A DNA stretch of 63,579 nt from positions 1-63,579 of the forward strand of contig NZ_PJPV01000061.1 in assembly GCF_002864045.1 (NCBI RefSeq), in the 5' to 3' direction. The notes beneath the pieces are model-generated. The model was not told the DNA's origin. It did not search any database and saw only the letters and a program-made list of their open reading frames with translations. A program made the position numbers and the translations under genes. Positions within the stretch are counted from its first letter, which is position 1, and every line of letters starts with the position of its first letter. The stretch comes from Endozoicomonas acroporae. Its GTDB lineage: Bacteria > Pseudomonadota > Gammaproteobacteria > Pseudomonadales > Endozoicomonadaceae. Positions 1 through 8,300 of the stretch are shown here, piece by piece.

Positions 1-35
1 CCTTTGCTGGAAAAGTAGCAGCAGCAGGGTTATTC

Positions 36-975
36 ATGAATATAGGACGAATTTCCGATCTCATCAGCAATGAAACCTGTTATGAAATGATCCGCGAGAA
101 CCGATGGCCTGATGATATTGTTCGCTGCCCGCACTGTGATTCTGACCATATCAAAAAGAATGGACACGACAATGTACAAATAGAGTGCCAGCATTATTAC
201 TGCAAAAACTGTAAGCGTTATTTTGATGACCTGACAAACACGGTTTTCTCTGGACATCACCAGCCGCTCAAGGTCTGGGTTGCCTGCCTCTATTTAATGG
301 GGCTGAATGTCTCCAACAATCAGATTGCTCAGGAACTCGATCTGTGCCCCAGCGATACACATCACATGACCACGGTACTACGAACAGGTGTGGTTGATCG
401 AAAGCCTGAGGTCACTCTTGAGGGGGAGGTTGAGTTTGACGAGGTTTACATTGTTGCTGGTCACAAGGGCCACCCTGAAGCATTAAAAAAATCTGGAGCG
501 TCCACCAAGAAAAAGGAGGCTCAAAGGCGCTCCAGGTCGTGGCACACTTGAAAAGGATAAGCCGCCAGTACTGGGCATGATTCAAAGGGGTGGCCAGGTT
601 ATTATTAACATGTTGTCGAATGTTAAGAAGGCGACTATCGAACCCTTTATCAAGAAGCACGTAGTCTTGGAAAGCCAGGTTTATACCGATGAATATAATA
701 TCTACAATGACCTTGAAACATGGGGCTACAAGCATAAAACCGTCTGTCACGGCAAAGGAGAGTACGCCCGCGATGACGACAAAGACGGTATTTACGAGGT
801 TCATGTGAACACCATGGAGGGATTTTGGTCATTACTCCGTTCGTGGCTAAGGCCTCACAGGGGAATATCTCAGGAGGCTTTGCCCATCTACCTTGGCTTT
901 TTTGAGTTTTTGCATAATATTGGTCGAAGAGGTAAGAGCATCCTTCAGCCCTTGGTCAATTTGCTGGTTACATAG
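36..975 (+). pseudogene. IS1595-family (ISXO2-like) transposase, frameshifted
   Basis: Two overlapping reading frames together make one transposase. Frame one (36-551) holds an N-terminal zinc ribbon (CPHC ... CKNC) and the first catalytic Asp in the EFDEVYI context. Frame two is readable from about 511 (KGAPGRGTLEK) to 975 and holds the second Asp (YTDEYNIY) and the end motif HVNTMEGFWS-LLRSWLRPHRG typical of the family. The switch from one frame to the other falls in the A-rich stretch at about 505-515 and needs a +1 (or -2) shift. IS1595 members normally have a single ORF, so I call it a broken gene; a sequencing error or programmed shift cannot be excluded. The left end of the element lies at or beyond the window edge. 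Confidence 0.85.
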
Positions 976-1088
976 CAGTCTGGAATCCGAAAAGAGCCTT
1001 AAAAAAACTCCGTGTCTGTCGAGTCGCCCAAGGTAACCTCCCCCTCAGGACCGGGTAGAAGGAACTGCCAATTGCAACTCCAACCCCC

Positions 1089-2084
1089 TCAATGAGTAAA
1101 TCCAAGAAAGTAGACCGTTTCTGGCCGCTTCTTTTGCCGATGAGCAAATCGTCCGAACTCAACCAACCGGGTTTTATCCGGCTCCAGCTTCAGACCAAAT
1201 TTGCCCAACCGCCTTGGCAGCACATTCATGAAACGTTCCGCATCACTGCGGTGCTGAAAGCACACCACAAAATCGTCAACATACCTGATTAACCAGGCTT
1301 CCCCTTTTAAACAGGGCTTAACCTTGCGCTCAAACCAAAGGTCGAGCACGTAATGCAGATACAGGTTACTTAAGATGACACTGACAGGCCCTCCTTGCAG
1401 CGTACCCTCCTCACTCTCATGCAGATCCCCTGTTTCCATTACTCCCGCCTTTAACCAACGACGGGTCAAGTTCAGGATTCTGGGATCACCGACCCGGTGT
1501 TCAACAAAACGAAGCAGCCATCCATGATCAAGACTTCCAAAGAAATTCTTCAGATCAGCCTCAAACACCCAACTCACTTTGCGACCTGACACCACCTCAT
1601 TAAAGGTGGATAGCGCATTGTGCGCTCCTAAGTAGTTGGCCAAATGGAATCGTATATTTCTGGCTAAGTGGGCAGTTACTATGCAAGGCGCAACGTAGGG
1701 AGCATAGCCGTAGCTATGTGACCGGAGTTGCAACGCCGCAGAGTGACTGCCCACTTAGTCAGAAATATATGATTTCATTTGGTTAACTACTTATGCCCGA
1801 CCTGCCTCCCATGGAACAGGGCAGAAAATCCTGTTCATAGATGGCATTCAATACATCGGCTAAGCCTGTCGATGAATAGACGTCAGCGTTTGTTCAAGCC
1901 ATTGCCTGAAGCCTTTCTTTGTCTCTTCCATTGTCAGCCCATCAACGCCGGGTGATGTCTTGCCGGGAATTTTATGCAGATTCATGCAAAGACTTTCCGG
2001 TGTGATGTGATGAGCCAAACTGGTGAAGCGAAGTTTCGGATTACTCCGGGCTTTTGCTGCTACCCTTTCCAGTTTCGTTGCCAT
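1089..2084 (-). pseudogene. Group II intron reverse transcriptase, broken by deletion and element insertion
   Basis: The N-terminal piece (2084-1860) starts MATKLERVAAKARS and contains PGVDGLTMEE, the conserved start of intron-encoded reverse transcriptases. It stops after HRQA. The next recognisable piece is ADVLNAIYEQDFLPC (about 1855-1800) in another frame, so roughly 40 codons between them are missing. A 165-bp foldback element then interrupts the gene at 1629-1793. The sequence resumes with GAHNALSTFNEVV and holds the catalytic YVDD (RYVDDFVVCF). It ends at VYFLGFTH with a stop at 1089, so the maturase (X) and any endonuclease domain are absent. No active protein is expected. Confidence 0.85.
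1629..1793. mobile_element. 165-bp foldback MITE, copy A1
   Basis: The ends are inverted repeats of about 47 bp that differ at about five positions, and the outer tip is TAAGTAGTT...AACTACTTA. The centre carries a second small hairpin (CATAGC-CGTA-GCTATG), so the whole unit folds back on itself. It interrupts the reverse transcriptase. The same 165-bp unit, nearly identical, is at 11130-11294. TA at both ends suggests a TA target duplication as in Tc1/mariner (IS630) elements; this is inferred. It encodes no protein, so it would need a transposase in trans. Confidence 0.85.
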
Positions 2085-2275
2085 AGCTGGTTTACCTTCT
2101 CACTGTGTAGAAGACCGTAACTCCCTCTGATGTGAAGCCCATGTTTCCCTTGGAAAGGCTCAAATACCGCCAGCCGCTTTCCCATGTGACGGGCTCTCCC
2201 CGCCTCGGAGTACTATCAGCTGGTCTGACTTCCTGAACGTCATCAAACCCTCCTTGCTTTCAGGCTTGTCAGGTT

Positions 2276-2392
2276 TTACAGGCCTCCGCCTGAACGTTCA
2301 GGATCTCCCTTGTTCGCTTTCACTCTCAGCCACGCTTGATAAACAAGCTGTTTCGAAATTGTGAACGGTTTTGTTTCAGTCATCAGACTCAT
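2276..2392 (-). pseudogene. N-terminal fragment of a second group II intron reverse transcriptase
   Basis: The minus strand encodes MTETKPFTISKQLVYQAW followed by LRVKANKG (start ATG at 2383, or 2392), the usual opening of another reverse-transcriptase lineage. After the KANKG segment, near 2308, the similarity stops and the frame runs into a stop at 2276. The join to the second intron's RNA is therefore at about 2300-2310. Only about 26 native codons survive. Confidence 0.65.
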
Positions 2393-2928
2393 CCCGTTTT
2401 ATAAACAACGCTATAAATGACGGTTGATCTGTTGCTTCAACCGGATAAGCCAGTCCTTTCGCTCCACCTCCATTACGGAGGCTTCATCACTACACCGGAC
2501 TGGTCCTCCTCTGTGCTCTGTATCGGTACTCACAGCCTGTGCAGTTCAGCTGCTTGGCTGGCTCCCTTAACACCAGAACGACAGATTCCCACGTTCCACA
2601 AAAGAGCCTGAAATCAGTTCATGCCACCTATATCCCGGACACCGCTCAGGCAGTAACTGGCTATCCCCTGAACTGGAGCAACACAACCCTCCATTTTCGA
2701 TGCCATCGGACCACGTTTCGAGACGTCATCAGTTGTTTACTTGCGTTCATCTCCTGATTTCACACCTGACGCAGTCAAGCTGCGCCTTTTCCGTAACGCT
2801 CACCACGTCGGCTCTTTACCTGCGCAGCTTACGGTGGTTTGGTGGCTGCTTCCAGAAGCCGCCACCGGAGGGCCTGCCTCCATCTCAATTGCAGTTGCGA
2901 GCAGACCGACTCTGCTCTCGTGTCACAC
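2393..2928 (-). ncRNA. 5' ribozyme half of a truncated group II intron
   Basis: This stretch without real genes reads on the minus strand as group II intron domains I-III. It has the 5' end GTGTGAC, an AAGGGAGCCAGCCAAGCAGC-type segment, GTGAGTACCG, and TGATGAAGCCTCCG just before the intron ORF start. The 3' half belongs to a different intron, so self-splicing is unlikely. Several open frames on either strand here are chance readings of RNA sequence. Confidence 0.6.
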
Positions 2929-2969
2929 CTGTGTCTCCGTGGCAAATTTTTATCGAGCCAGTATCAATG

Positions 2970-5171
2970 CTATGTCGTAGAAGAGTAGTAACCGGTAGCA
3001 TCGTAATACCCCTGGTTATACCCATAGGCATCTTTCTGATTCGGGTTGATTTTGTTCAATACCGCGCCGGTCACTGGAGCTCCTGCCTGCAATAATCGAC
3101 CCACGGCAACCTGAACCGCATTGGTTTGCATGCGCCCGGCCTCAACCACATAGACCAGTCCATCGCAATGACGGGAGACCATCAGTACATCGCTGACACT
3201 CTGCACCGGCGGACAGTCCAGCACCACGTAGTCATACTGCTCTTTGAGCTTTTTGACCAGGGTTCCGAACTGCTCAGCAGATAGCAGCTCCTGTGGATTC
3301 GGTGGCACCAGGCCGCAGGGGATAACATCAATATCCTCAAGCTTATGCACCGCATCACTGACATTGGCCGTACCCGCCAACAGGTTCGCCAACCCGGCAG
3401 AACCGCCTTTAATATGGAAGTTTTTACCCACCACCGGACGACGCAGGTCGCAGTCCACCAACAGGGTTTTACCCAGCTGCCCAAGAGCCAGTGCCAGGTT
3501 GGAGGCCGTGGAGGATTTACCTTCGCCGGGCACGGTGGAGGTAACGGCAAATACCCGATGCTCCTTATCCATGGCGGTCAGGTTAATACTGGTGCGAATG
3601 GTGCGTACCGCCTCACCAAAACCGTGCTGTTCCTTGTCATTAAACAGGTTGAACACATGGTCGGCGAGTTTTTTGTCGGTGAGTTTGGGTAATACACCCA
3701 GCACTGGCAGATTCAGCTTCTCTTCAACGTCTTTCGTCGTACGAATGGTGTTGTTGAGCATTTCCAGCAGGAAGGCAATACCACAGGACACCATCAATCC
3801 CAACAGCGCAGCAATACCAACAATCAGCTTCTTCTTGGGCTTCACCGGAATTTCAGGGGTAAACGCCTGATCCACAATACGGGCATTGGCGGTTTGCAGG
3901 TCGCTGGTAGCCGATGTCTCCTGAATCCGTTTAAAGAAAGCGTCGTACAGGTCTTTATTGGTCTGGACTTCCCGCTCAAGGGAACGCAGGCGGAACTGTT
4001 TGCGGTTGATCTCCTGAACCGTGGCCTTCACTTTGTCTACAGCAATCTGCAGGCTTTTCTCGTTGGCTTTATCAATTTCATAGTCCCGCTCAACCCCTTC
4101 CACAATATTGCGGATTTGCATAGTCAGGTTCTGGCGGATGCTTTCCAGCTCCGAGTGGGCGGAGATCATTTTCGGGTGCTTTGGTCCGTATCGGCGGGAA
4201 AGCTCCAGCACCTGGCGTTCCAGCTTGGATTCATCCTGCTTCAGGTCCTGAATTAACGGATGTTGCAATACTGCCTGCAGGGATTGGTTATCACCTTTCT
4301 TCATCTCCCCGGAGCGTATCCGCTTATAGATGTTCTCGGAAACGGCCAGTTTGTTGCGCACCTGAACCAGGGAGTCGGTCAGTGCTTTCAATTCATTGCT
4401 GGAGACGGTCAGCACGCCTTGCAGGTCGATTAACTGTTCCTGCTCACGGTAGTCCTGCAGCTCCTGTTCGGCAATTTTCAGTTTTTCGGACAGTTCACCC
4501 AGACGACCCTGCATCCAATCGGTGGCATTGAGCGTGAGGGATAGTTTCGATTCCATATAGGATTCGATATAGGCATTGGCAATGGCGTTGGCGATTTTGG
4601 CGGCCAGTTGTGGGTTTTCAGACTCGGCATGAATTTTTACGATCTGGGTTTTACGCACCGGTTCAATGGTGACATGTTCGCTCAGCACATTGATGGTGTC
4701 CCGCATAATGAGGGTGGCATCGTCGGCTTCTTCCGGCTCCTGCAGGCCAAACCAGCTGCGCCAGTCCAGCAATCCTGAGTACCAGGGAGCTTCCCGCAGA
4801 CGGCCATTGAATTCCGGATTGTTAACCAGGTTCAGTTTATTAACCACCTTTTCCAGTACACCACGGGATTTCAATACTTCAAACTGGGTGTTCAAGTAGC
4901 TGTCATTCCCGCCTTCAATGCCGTAGATCTCTTCAATGGAGACGACTTTGGCCTGTTCCTGTTCAATCTGTAAGACTGATGTCGCCTGATAGATGGGGGT
5001 CATGGAGAACACCACCAGGATGGCAACCAGGGTTACGGCAAAAGTAAAACCGAGAATGGCCCAGCGGTGGCTGTTCAGGACATGGAATATCTGGCGCAGG
5101 TCTATAATATCATCATCTTGCAACGCTCTGGCCTGCGACGGGGGCGATGCGGGTTTGGTTTCTGTAGTCAT
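2970..5171 (-). CDS. Wzc-like polysaccharide co-polymerase with tyrosine autokinase
   Basis: The 733-residue inner-membrane protein probably controls chain length and export of a capsule or exopolysaccharide. Residues about 20-130 form a Wzz domain with a first membrane segment near 35-57. A long coiled-coil periplasmic region follows, then a second membrane segment near 440-462. The C-terminal BY-kinase domain has Walker A (STVPGEGKSS, about 545), Walker A' (LLVDCDLRRP, about 570) and Walker B (YVVLDCPP, about 647). The extreme C-terminus is the expected autophosphorylated tyrosine cluster (AYGYNQGYYDATGYY). It lies downstream of the Wza-family gene on the same strand; what followed it is now occupied by intron and IS debris. 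The family call is secure; the polymer is unknown. Confidence 0.92.
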   Translation of the reverse strand: MTTETKPASPPSQARALQDDDIIDLRQIFHVLNSHRWAILGFTFAVTLVAILVVFSMTPIYQATSVLQIEQEQAKVVSIEEIYGIEGGNDSYLNTQFEVLKSRGVLEKVVNKLNLVNNPEFNGRLREAPWYSGLLDWRSWFGLQEPEEADDATLIMRDTINVLSEHVTIEPVRKTQIVKIHAESENPQLAAKIANAIANAYIESYMESKLSLTLNATDWMQGRLGELSEKLKIAEQELQDYREQEQLIDLQGVLTVSSNELKALTDSLVQVRNKLAVSENIYKRIRSGEMKKGDNQSLQAVLQHPLIQDLKQDESKLERQVLELSRRYGPKHPKMISAHSELESIRQNLTMQIRNIVEGVERDYEIDKANEKSLQIAVDKVKATVQEINRKQFRLRSLEREVQTNKDLYDAFFKRIQETSATSDLQTANARIVDQAFTPEIPVKPKKKLIVGIAALLGLMVSCGIAFLLEMLNNTIRTTKDVEEKLNLPVLGVLPKLTDKKLADHVFNLFNDKEQHGFGEAVRTIRTSINLTAMDKEHRVFAVTSTVPGEGKSSTASNLALALGQLGKTLLVDCDLRRPVVGKNFHIKGGSAGLANLLAGTANVSDAVHKLEDIDVIPCGLVPPNPQELLSAEQFGTLVKKLKEQYDYVVLDCPPVQSVSDVLMVSRHCDGLVYVVEAGRMQTNAVQVAVGRLLQAGAPVTGAVLNKINPNQKDAYGYNQGYYDATGYYSSTT

Positions 5172-5225
5172 GTTAGTGGTTAGTACCGGCAGGGTGGCAG
5201 CGTTCGTTAGATGGTGTTTTTTGGC

Positions 5226-5290
5226 CCCAGAGACACGGAGGCACGGAGGAAAAGATTAATTCTTTTCTCCGTGCCTTCGTGTCTCCGTGG
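5226..5290. repeat. CACGGAG hairpin repeat (REP-like)
   Basis: A near-perfect palindrome with a stem of about 30 bp is built from iterations of ACACGGAG and its complement CTCCGTGT. It lies between the wzc-like and wza-like genes. The same family occurs at 52616-52688, and the flanks of the group II intron remnant (1008-1017 and 2929-2945) are the two halves of a third copy. It could form a strong RNA hairpin and modulate expression of the downstream wzc-like gene. Confidence 0.8.
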
Positions 5291-5323
5291 CTACCAAAAA
5301 GAGTATTCAGTACAGAGGCCATA

Positions 5324-5899
5324 TCAGAAGAAGCTTTCATTGATAACAATAATGTCACCGGGTAAAACGGAGTCATTCAGCGACAGTTCTCGCTCAATGG
5401 CTTTTCCATTCTCTTCACGGGTGACCATAATGCCTTTTTTGGAAGCACGCTGGGTAAATCCTCCCGCCAGGGCAACGGCTTTCTCCAGGGTCAAACCGGG
5501 TTCAAAGGAAAAACCTCCGGGGGATTTCACCTCGCCACTGACAAAAAATTTGCGATATTCCTTAATCGATACGCTGACTCGTGGATCAATAAAATAACCC
5601 TGCTTCAGTCGTTTGGTAATCAGTGCTTCCAGCTGGCCGACAGTGAGCCCCTTGGCTTTGAATTCTCCCAGGAACGGATAGGAAATGGTGCCGGCATCGG
5701 TCAGGATCAGCTCTTTCTCCATATCTTCTTCGCCGTAGACCGAAATGCTGATTTTGTCGCCGGAACCTAGCTCATAGCGGGACAGGCTCATGGGCTCGGC
5801 GGCAGACAGGAAGCCACTGAAGCTTATGATCAGGGCGAATGCCAGGAGTTCCTTCAAACGTAAAAAAGGGTTATTCAAATGGGCGGATTTCATTATCAA
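5324..5899 (-). CDS. Polysaccharide export protein, Wza/Poly_export family (short form)
   Basis: The 191-residue exported protein has an N-terminal signal peptide (about 16-33, ending FLSAAEP). A Poly_export domain (about 38-112; YELGSGDKISISVYGE, DPRVSVSIKEYR) and one SLBB domain (about 113-185; VSGEVKSPGGF) follow. It is half the length of Wza and has no lipobox cysteine or C-terminal membrane helix. It therefore resembles periplasmic partners such as VpsM/EpsA-type proteins, which work with a separate outer-membrane barrel. Such a barrel is encoded just upstream at 6067, and the kinase co-polymerase just downstream, so the three genes make a coherent trans-envelope export unit. Confidence 0.88.
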   Translation of the reverse strand: MIMKSAHLNNPFLRLKELLAFALIISFSGFLSAAEPMSLSRYELGSGDKISISVYGEEDMEKELILTDAGTISYPFLGEFKAKGLTVGQLEALITKRLKQGYFIDPRVSVSIKEYRKFFVSGEVKSPGGFSFEPGLTLEKAVALAGGFTQRASKKGIMVTREENGKAIERELSLNDSVLPGDIIVINESFF

Positions 5900-5981
5900 A
5901 ACCTAACTGGCAAGTTTCCATTGAGTTGTCTTTGGCGACCCCCTGGCCATTTTGTTTCTCAGGGCTGTCTGGAAATGGGTG

Positions 5982-6014
5982 AAAAAAAACAGGCTGGATT
6001 TTACACCAGCCTGT
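5982..6014 (-). terminator. Rho-independent terminator after the beta-barrel gene
   Basis: Read on the minus strand, the 9-bp stem ACAGGCTGG/CCAGCCTGT is followed by a run of eight T. It lies 50 bp after the stop of the outer-membrane barrel gene, so that gene is probably transcribed separately from the wza-like gene. Confidence 0.8.
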
Positions 6015-6066
6015 CGGATATAAAAAACATTTGACGTTTTTTCAGTAAAAAAACGACCAGAATGTA

Positions 6067-7293
6067 TTAGAGGGCGATCGTGCCTGTGAGCATGTAGGCA
6101 TTACGCTTGTAGCTTTCTGCGCCGCCGTTGGCCACTTTATTGGATTCATCACGGTCGGTGAGATCATAAGAGAGTGATACGGTAGCGTTACGCATTACCT
6201 TCCAGTCAGCAGAAATGCCGAACTGGTTAATAGTACGATCTTTCTGGGTAGCGCCATCACCATCGACGATATCTTCTTTGGTAAGGCTGTATTTCGCATT
6301 CGTGCTGATTTTGCTGGTCCACTGATGGTTCCAGTTAAGAGAGCTGGTAATCCCGTCAGTGAAAAGCGGGTTGGTTGCACTTGGGTCTTCAGAGTCAAAG
6401 CCGTAGTCTTTGCTGGTGCTCAGCTGGAATACTGAGTGATCAACAGGCATGTAACTGACACCTACTTCCCAGCCGCTGGAGCTGTCTGAAGAGGTGTTAG
6501 CATTTTTGCTGTCTCGCTCACGGCGACCCACTTTAACATAGCCAGAGGTTTTGGCAGTGGCTTCCCAGTTTAAACCGACCAGATAGCTGGTGACGTCGTA
6601 GCCGTCTTTGTCGGCATCTGTGTAGTCAAGCTCACGCTGTTTGATTTCAATCAGAGCGTCGGTCTTTGGCATAAAGCGGTAGTAGCCGGTAGCACCGTAT
6701 TCTGTGCTCTTGCGGTTATTACCTTCTGGATCGCCATTGGTTTCCTGGTATTTCTGCTTGCTGTAGTTACCAAACAGATCTGTGCGGAACATCGCTTCCA
6801 TGGAGCCGAAGCCGTATTTCAAACCACCTTTGGTGCGGGTATATTCCGGAGCTTCTTTATTGATTGTGCTAATGGTTGAGCCGTCATCGTGGTATCGACC
6901 CAGGTCAAAATCCACATCAAGACGGTTGCGGCTGTTAAAGTCCTGGTGAATCTTACCAGTCATGCCATAGTCGATATAGTTAGCGTCGGACTCACTGGAG
7001 AAGCTGGTGTTTTTGGCTGCCAGGGTTGCTTCGTAAGTGCTCAGTCCCTGTTGAGCTTTGAATGCGGCAGAAGCATCCAGCTTATAAACGGCAGAGCCTT
7101 TATTAGCATTCGCTTTGTCACCGCCTTCACGGAAGACGTTGTCGTCATAACCCATACCCAGTGTTGCCATCGGGGTCATTTCCACCGGACCAAGATTGAT
7201 ATGTCCGGCATCTTCAACGGCTGCAACCGCACTGACACCATAACCCGCCAGCGCAACCGCCAGTGTGAGTTTACTTAACTGTAACCCCTTCAT
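6067..7293 (-). CDS. Outer-membrane beta-barrel protein of a polysaccharide export locus
   Basis: The 408-residue protein has a signal peptide (about 1-24, ending VSAVAA). An alternating hydrophobic and polar pattern typical of an outer-membrane barrel follows, with the first strand MATLGMGYDDNVF and a terminal segment ending YMLTGTIAL. The GYDDNVFR opening is characteristic of the BBP2-type barrel proteins found in exopolysaccharide loci. A likely role is passage of the polymer across the outer membrane together with the Wza-family protein. No catalytic motif is visible. It lies upstream of the wza-like gene on the same strand but is followed by its own terminator. Confidence 0.75.
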   Translation of the reverse strand: MKGLQLSKLTLAVALAGYGVSAVAAVEDAGHINLGPVEMTPMATLGMGYDDNVFREGGDKANANKGSAVYKLDASAAFKAQQGLSTYEATLAAKNTSFSSESDANYIDYGMTGKIHQDFNSRNRLDVDFDLGRYHDDGSTISTINKEAPEYTRTKGGLKYGFGSMEAMFRTDLFGNYSKQKYQETNGDPEGNNRKSTEYGATGYYRFMPKTDALIEIKQRELDYTDADKDGYDVTSYLVGLNWEATAKTSGYVKVGRRERDSKNANTSSDSSSGWEVGVSYMPVDHSVFQLSTSKDYGFDSEDPSATNPLFTDGITSSLNWNHQWTSKISTNAKYSLTKEDIVDGDGATQKDRTINQFGISADWKVMRNATVSLSYDLTDRDESNKVANGGAESYKRNAYMLTGTIAL

Positions 7294-7601
7294 TTATATT
7301 ACCCTGTTGTCCTGTAATGACCGCCGATAGTGGCATTTGCATAATGTATTCAGGTCGCACAGTGTGGCACCAACGGCCAGACAGCACTGTTACTAAGCAT
7401 CAGGGCGATAAACGAACCCTGCCCACTATACGACACGGATTGTATTATAAAGATAATATCAATATAATTTCCAGCTGGTTATTGTACGTTTCTACGATTT
7501 TTAAAAGAACGGCAGGCCAGTACTTATCACGGCAATACTGTTTATCGGGTTTTCCTGCGGTATGGCCTACTCCTGACTCGATTGGAATCGAAAGGATATT
7601 C
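7294..7601. other. Divergent intergenic region, barrel gene / secreted protein gene
   Basis: These 308 bp separate two divergent genes and must hold both promoters. An AT-rich stretch at about 7441-7505 is a plausible promoter area. The frame open upstream of 7602 on the plus strand has no protein-like features before the signal peptide. I see no convincing operator or RNA structure. Confidence 0.5.
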
Positions 7602-8162
7602 ATGAAAAAACAATTTGTTGCAGCCACCATACTGGCGCTGTCAGCAATGACAGGAGTGGCCCGGGCGGACCTGGCCACAGACCTTACCCGTATGCCTGCT
7701 GCTGATGCGCTGGCCAAAGCCGTGCAAACCCAGGGTGTTTCTATTGATTCCCTGATTGCCGATGCGGCGGCACAGCTGGCTAATAATCCTCAGCTGCTGA
7801 GTGCCCTGGTGAGTGAAGCGATCAGAGCTTACCCTGAGCAGGCGGCACAGATCGTTTATGTTGCGGTACAGGCTGCGCCAGCTCAAAAAGCATCCATTAC
7901 CAGCGCTGCAACAGCTCAGCTGGCAAATAACCCGGCTGCCCAGCAGGCCGTTCAGCAAGCTGCTGAAACTGCCGAACAGCAGGTTGCCCAGAGTGGCTAT
8001 ACGGGTACCAATATCCAGGCTGAGTCTGAAGCTGAAGCGGAACTGAGTGAAGCTCCAGCTGAGACGCCTGCACAGGCTCCGGCTGCGACCACACCTCCGC
8101 CTCCACCGCCTCCAGCTTCTGGCGGTTCCAGCGACAAGCCACCGGCAGTCAGCCCGAACTGA
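7602..8162 (+). CDS. Secreted Ala/Gln-rich protein with Pro-rich tail, function unknown
   Basis: I chose the ATG at 7602 because AAAGGATAT precedes it and a clean signal peptide follows (MKKQFVAATILALSAMTGVARA). The mature protein (186 residues in total) is alanine- and glutamine-rich. It has repeated helical units (AAAQLANNPQLLSALV, ATAQLANNPAAQQAV) and ends in an acidic EAEAELSEAPAE segment and a run of seven prolines. It resembles small periplasmic or surface proteins of low complexity; no enzymatic family is recognised. Its position next to the polysaccharide export genes allows a surface role, but this is only context. Confidence 0.75.
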   Translation: MKKQFVAATILALSAMTGVARADLATDLTRMPAADALAKAVQTQGVSIDSLIADAAAQLANNPQLLSALVSEAIRAYPEQAAQIVYVAVQAAPAQKASITSAATAQLANNPAAQQAVQQAAETAEQQVAQSGYTGTNIQAESEAEAELSEAPAETPAQAPAATTPPPPPPPASGGSSDKPPAVSPN

Positions 8163-8170
8163 TTTGTTTT

Positions 8171-8200
8171 TTGCTCCCGGGCTCCCGGGGGCAATCTTTG
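8171..8200 (+). terminator. Probable terminator after the secreted Pro-rich protein
   Basis: An 11-bp stem (TTGCTCCCGGG / CCCGGGGGCAA, one wobble) with a 2-nt loop is followed by the T-rich TCTTTGTTTT, eight bases after the stop codon at 8162. Confidence 0.6.
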
Positions 8201-8300
8201 TTTTGCCTGCCAAACCCTTCTGTTAGTCTTGCATCGTTTGTTTCTTGCTACACTTCTTTTTCCCTTCCTGATAAATCATCCGTGATGATGATCTTTTGTA

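Larger units (their letters stand above)
1018..2928 (-). mobile_element. Mosaic remnant of two group II introns
   Basis: Read on the minus strand, a group II intron begins at 2928 with GTGTGAC. Recognisable 5' ribozyme sequence follows (AGCAGCTGAACTGC and GTGAGTACCG near 2540), down to the start of an intron-encoded protein at 2383. That protein breaks off after about 26 codons. From about 2300 a second intron's 5' RNA follows (GAGCCCGTCACATGGGAAAG near 2190), then its reverse transcriptase (2084-1089), then a domain V/VI-like tail (CTTCTACCCGG, GAGGGGGAGGTTACC) ending near 1018. The flanks (minus GCCACGGAGACACAG before, AGACACGGAG after) match a hairpin repeat found intact at 5226 and 52616, so insertion was probably into that repeat. 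The boundaries are inferred from motif resemblance. Confidence 0.7.

Noticed and set aside
2417..3095. Several plus-strand open frames of 64-131 codons
   Set aside because: They lie over group II intron RNA sequence and the end of the wzc-like gene, show no protein-family features and disagree with the clear minus-strand intron signals.
7317..7601. N-terminal 95 codons of the long frame ending at 8162
   Set aside because: A ribosome binding site and clean signal peptide begin at 7602; the upstream part is intergenic between divergent genes.
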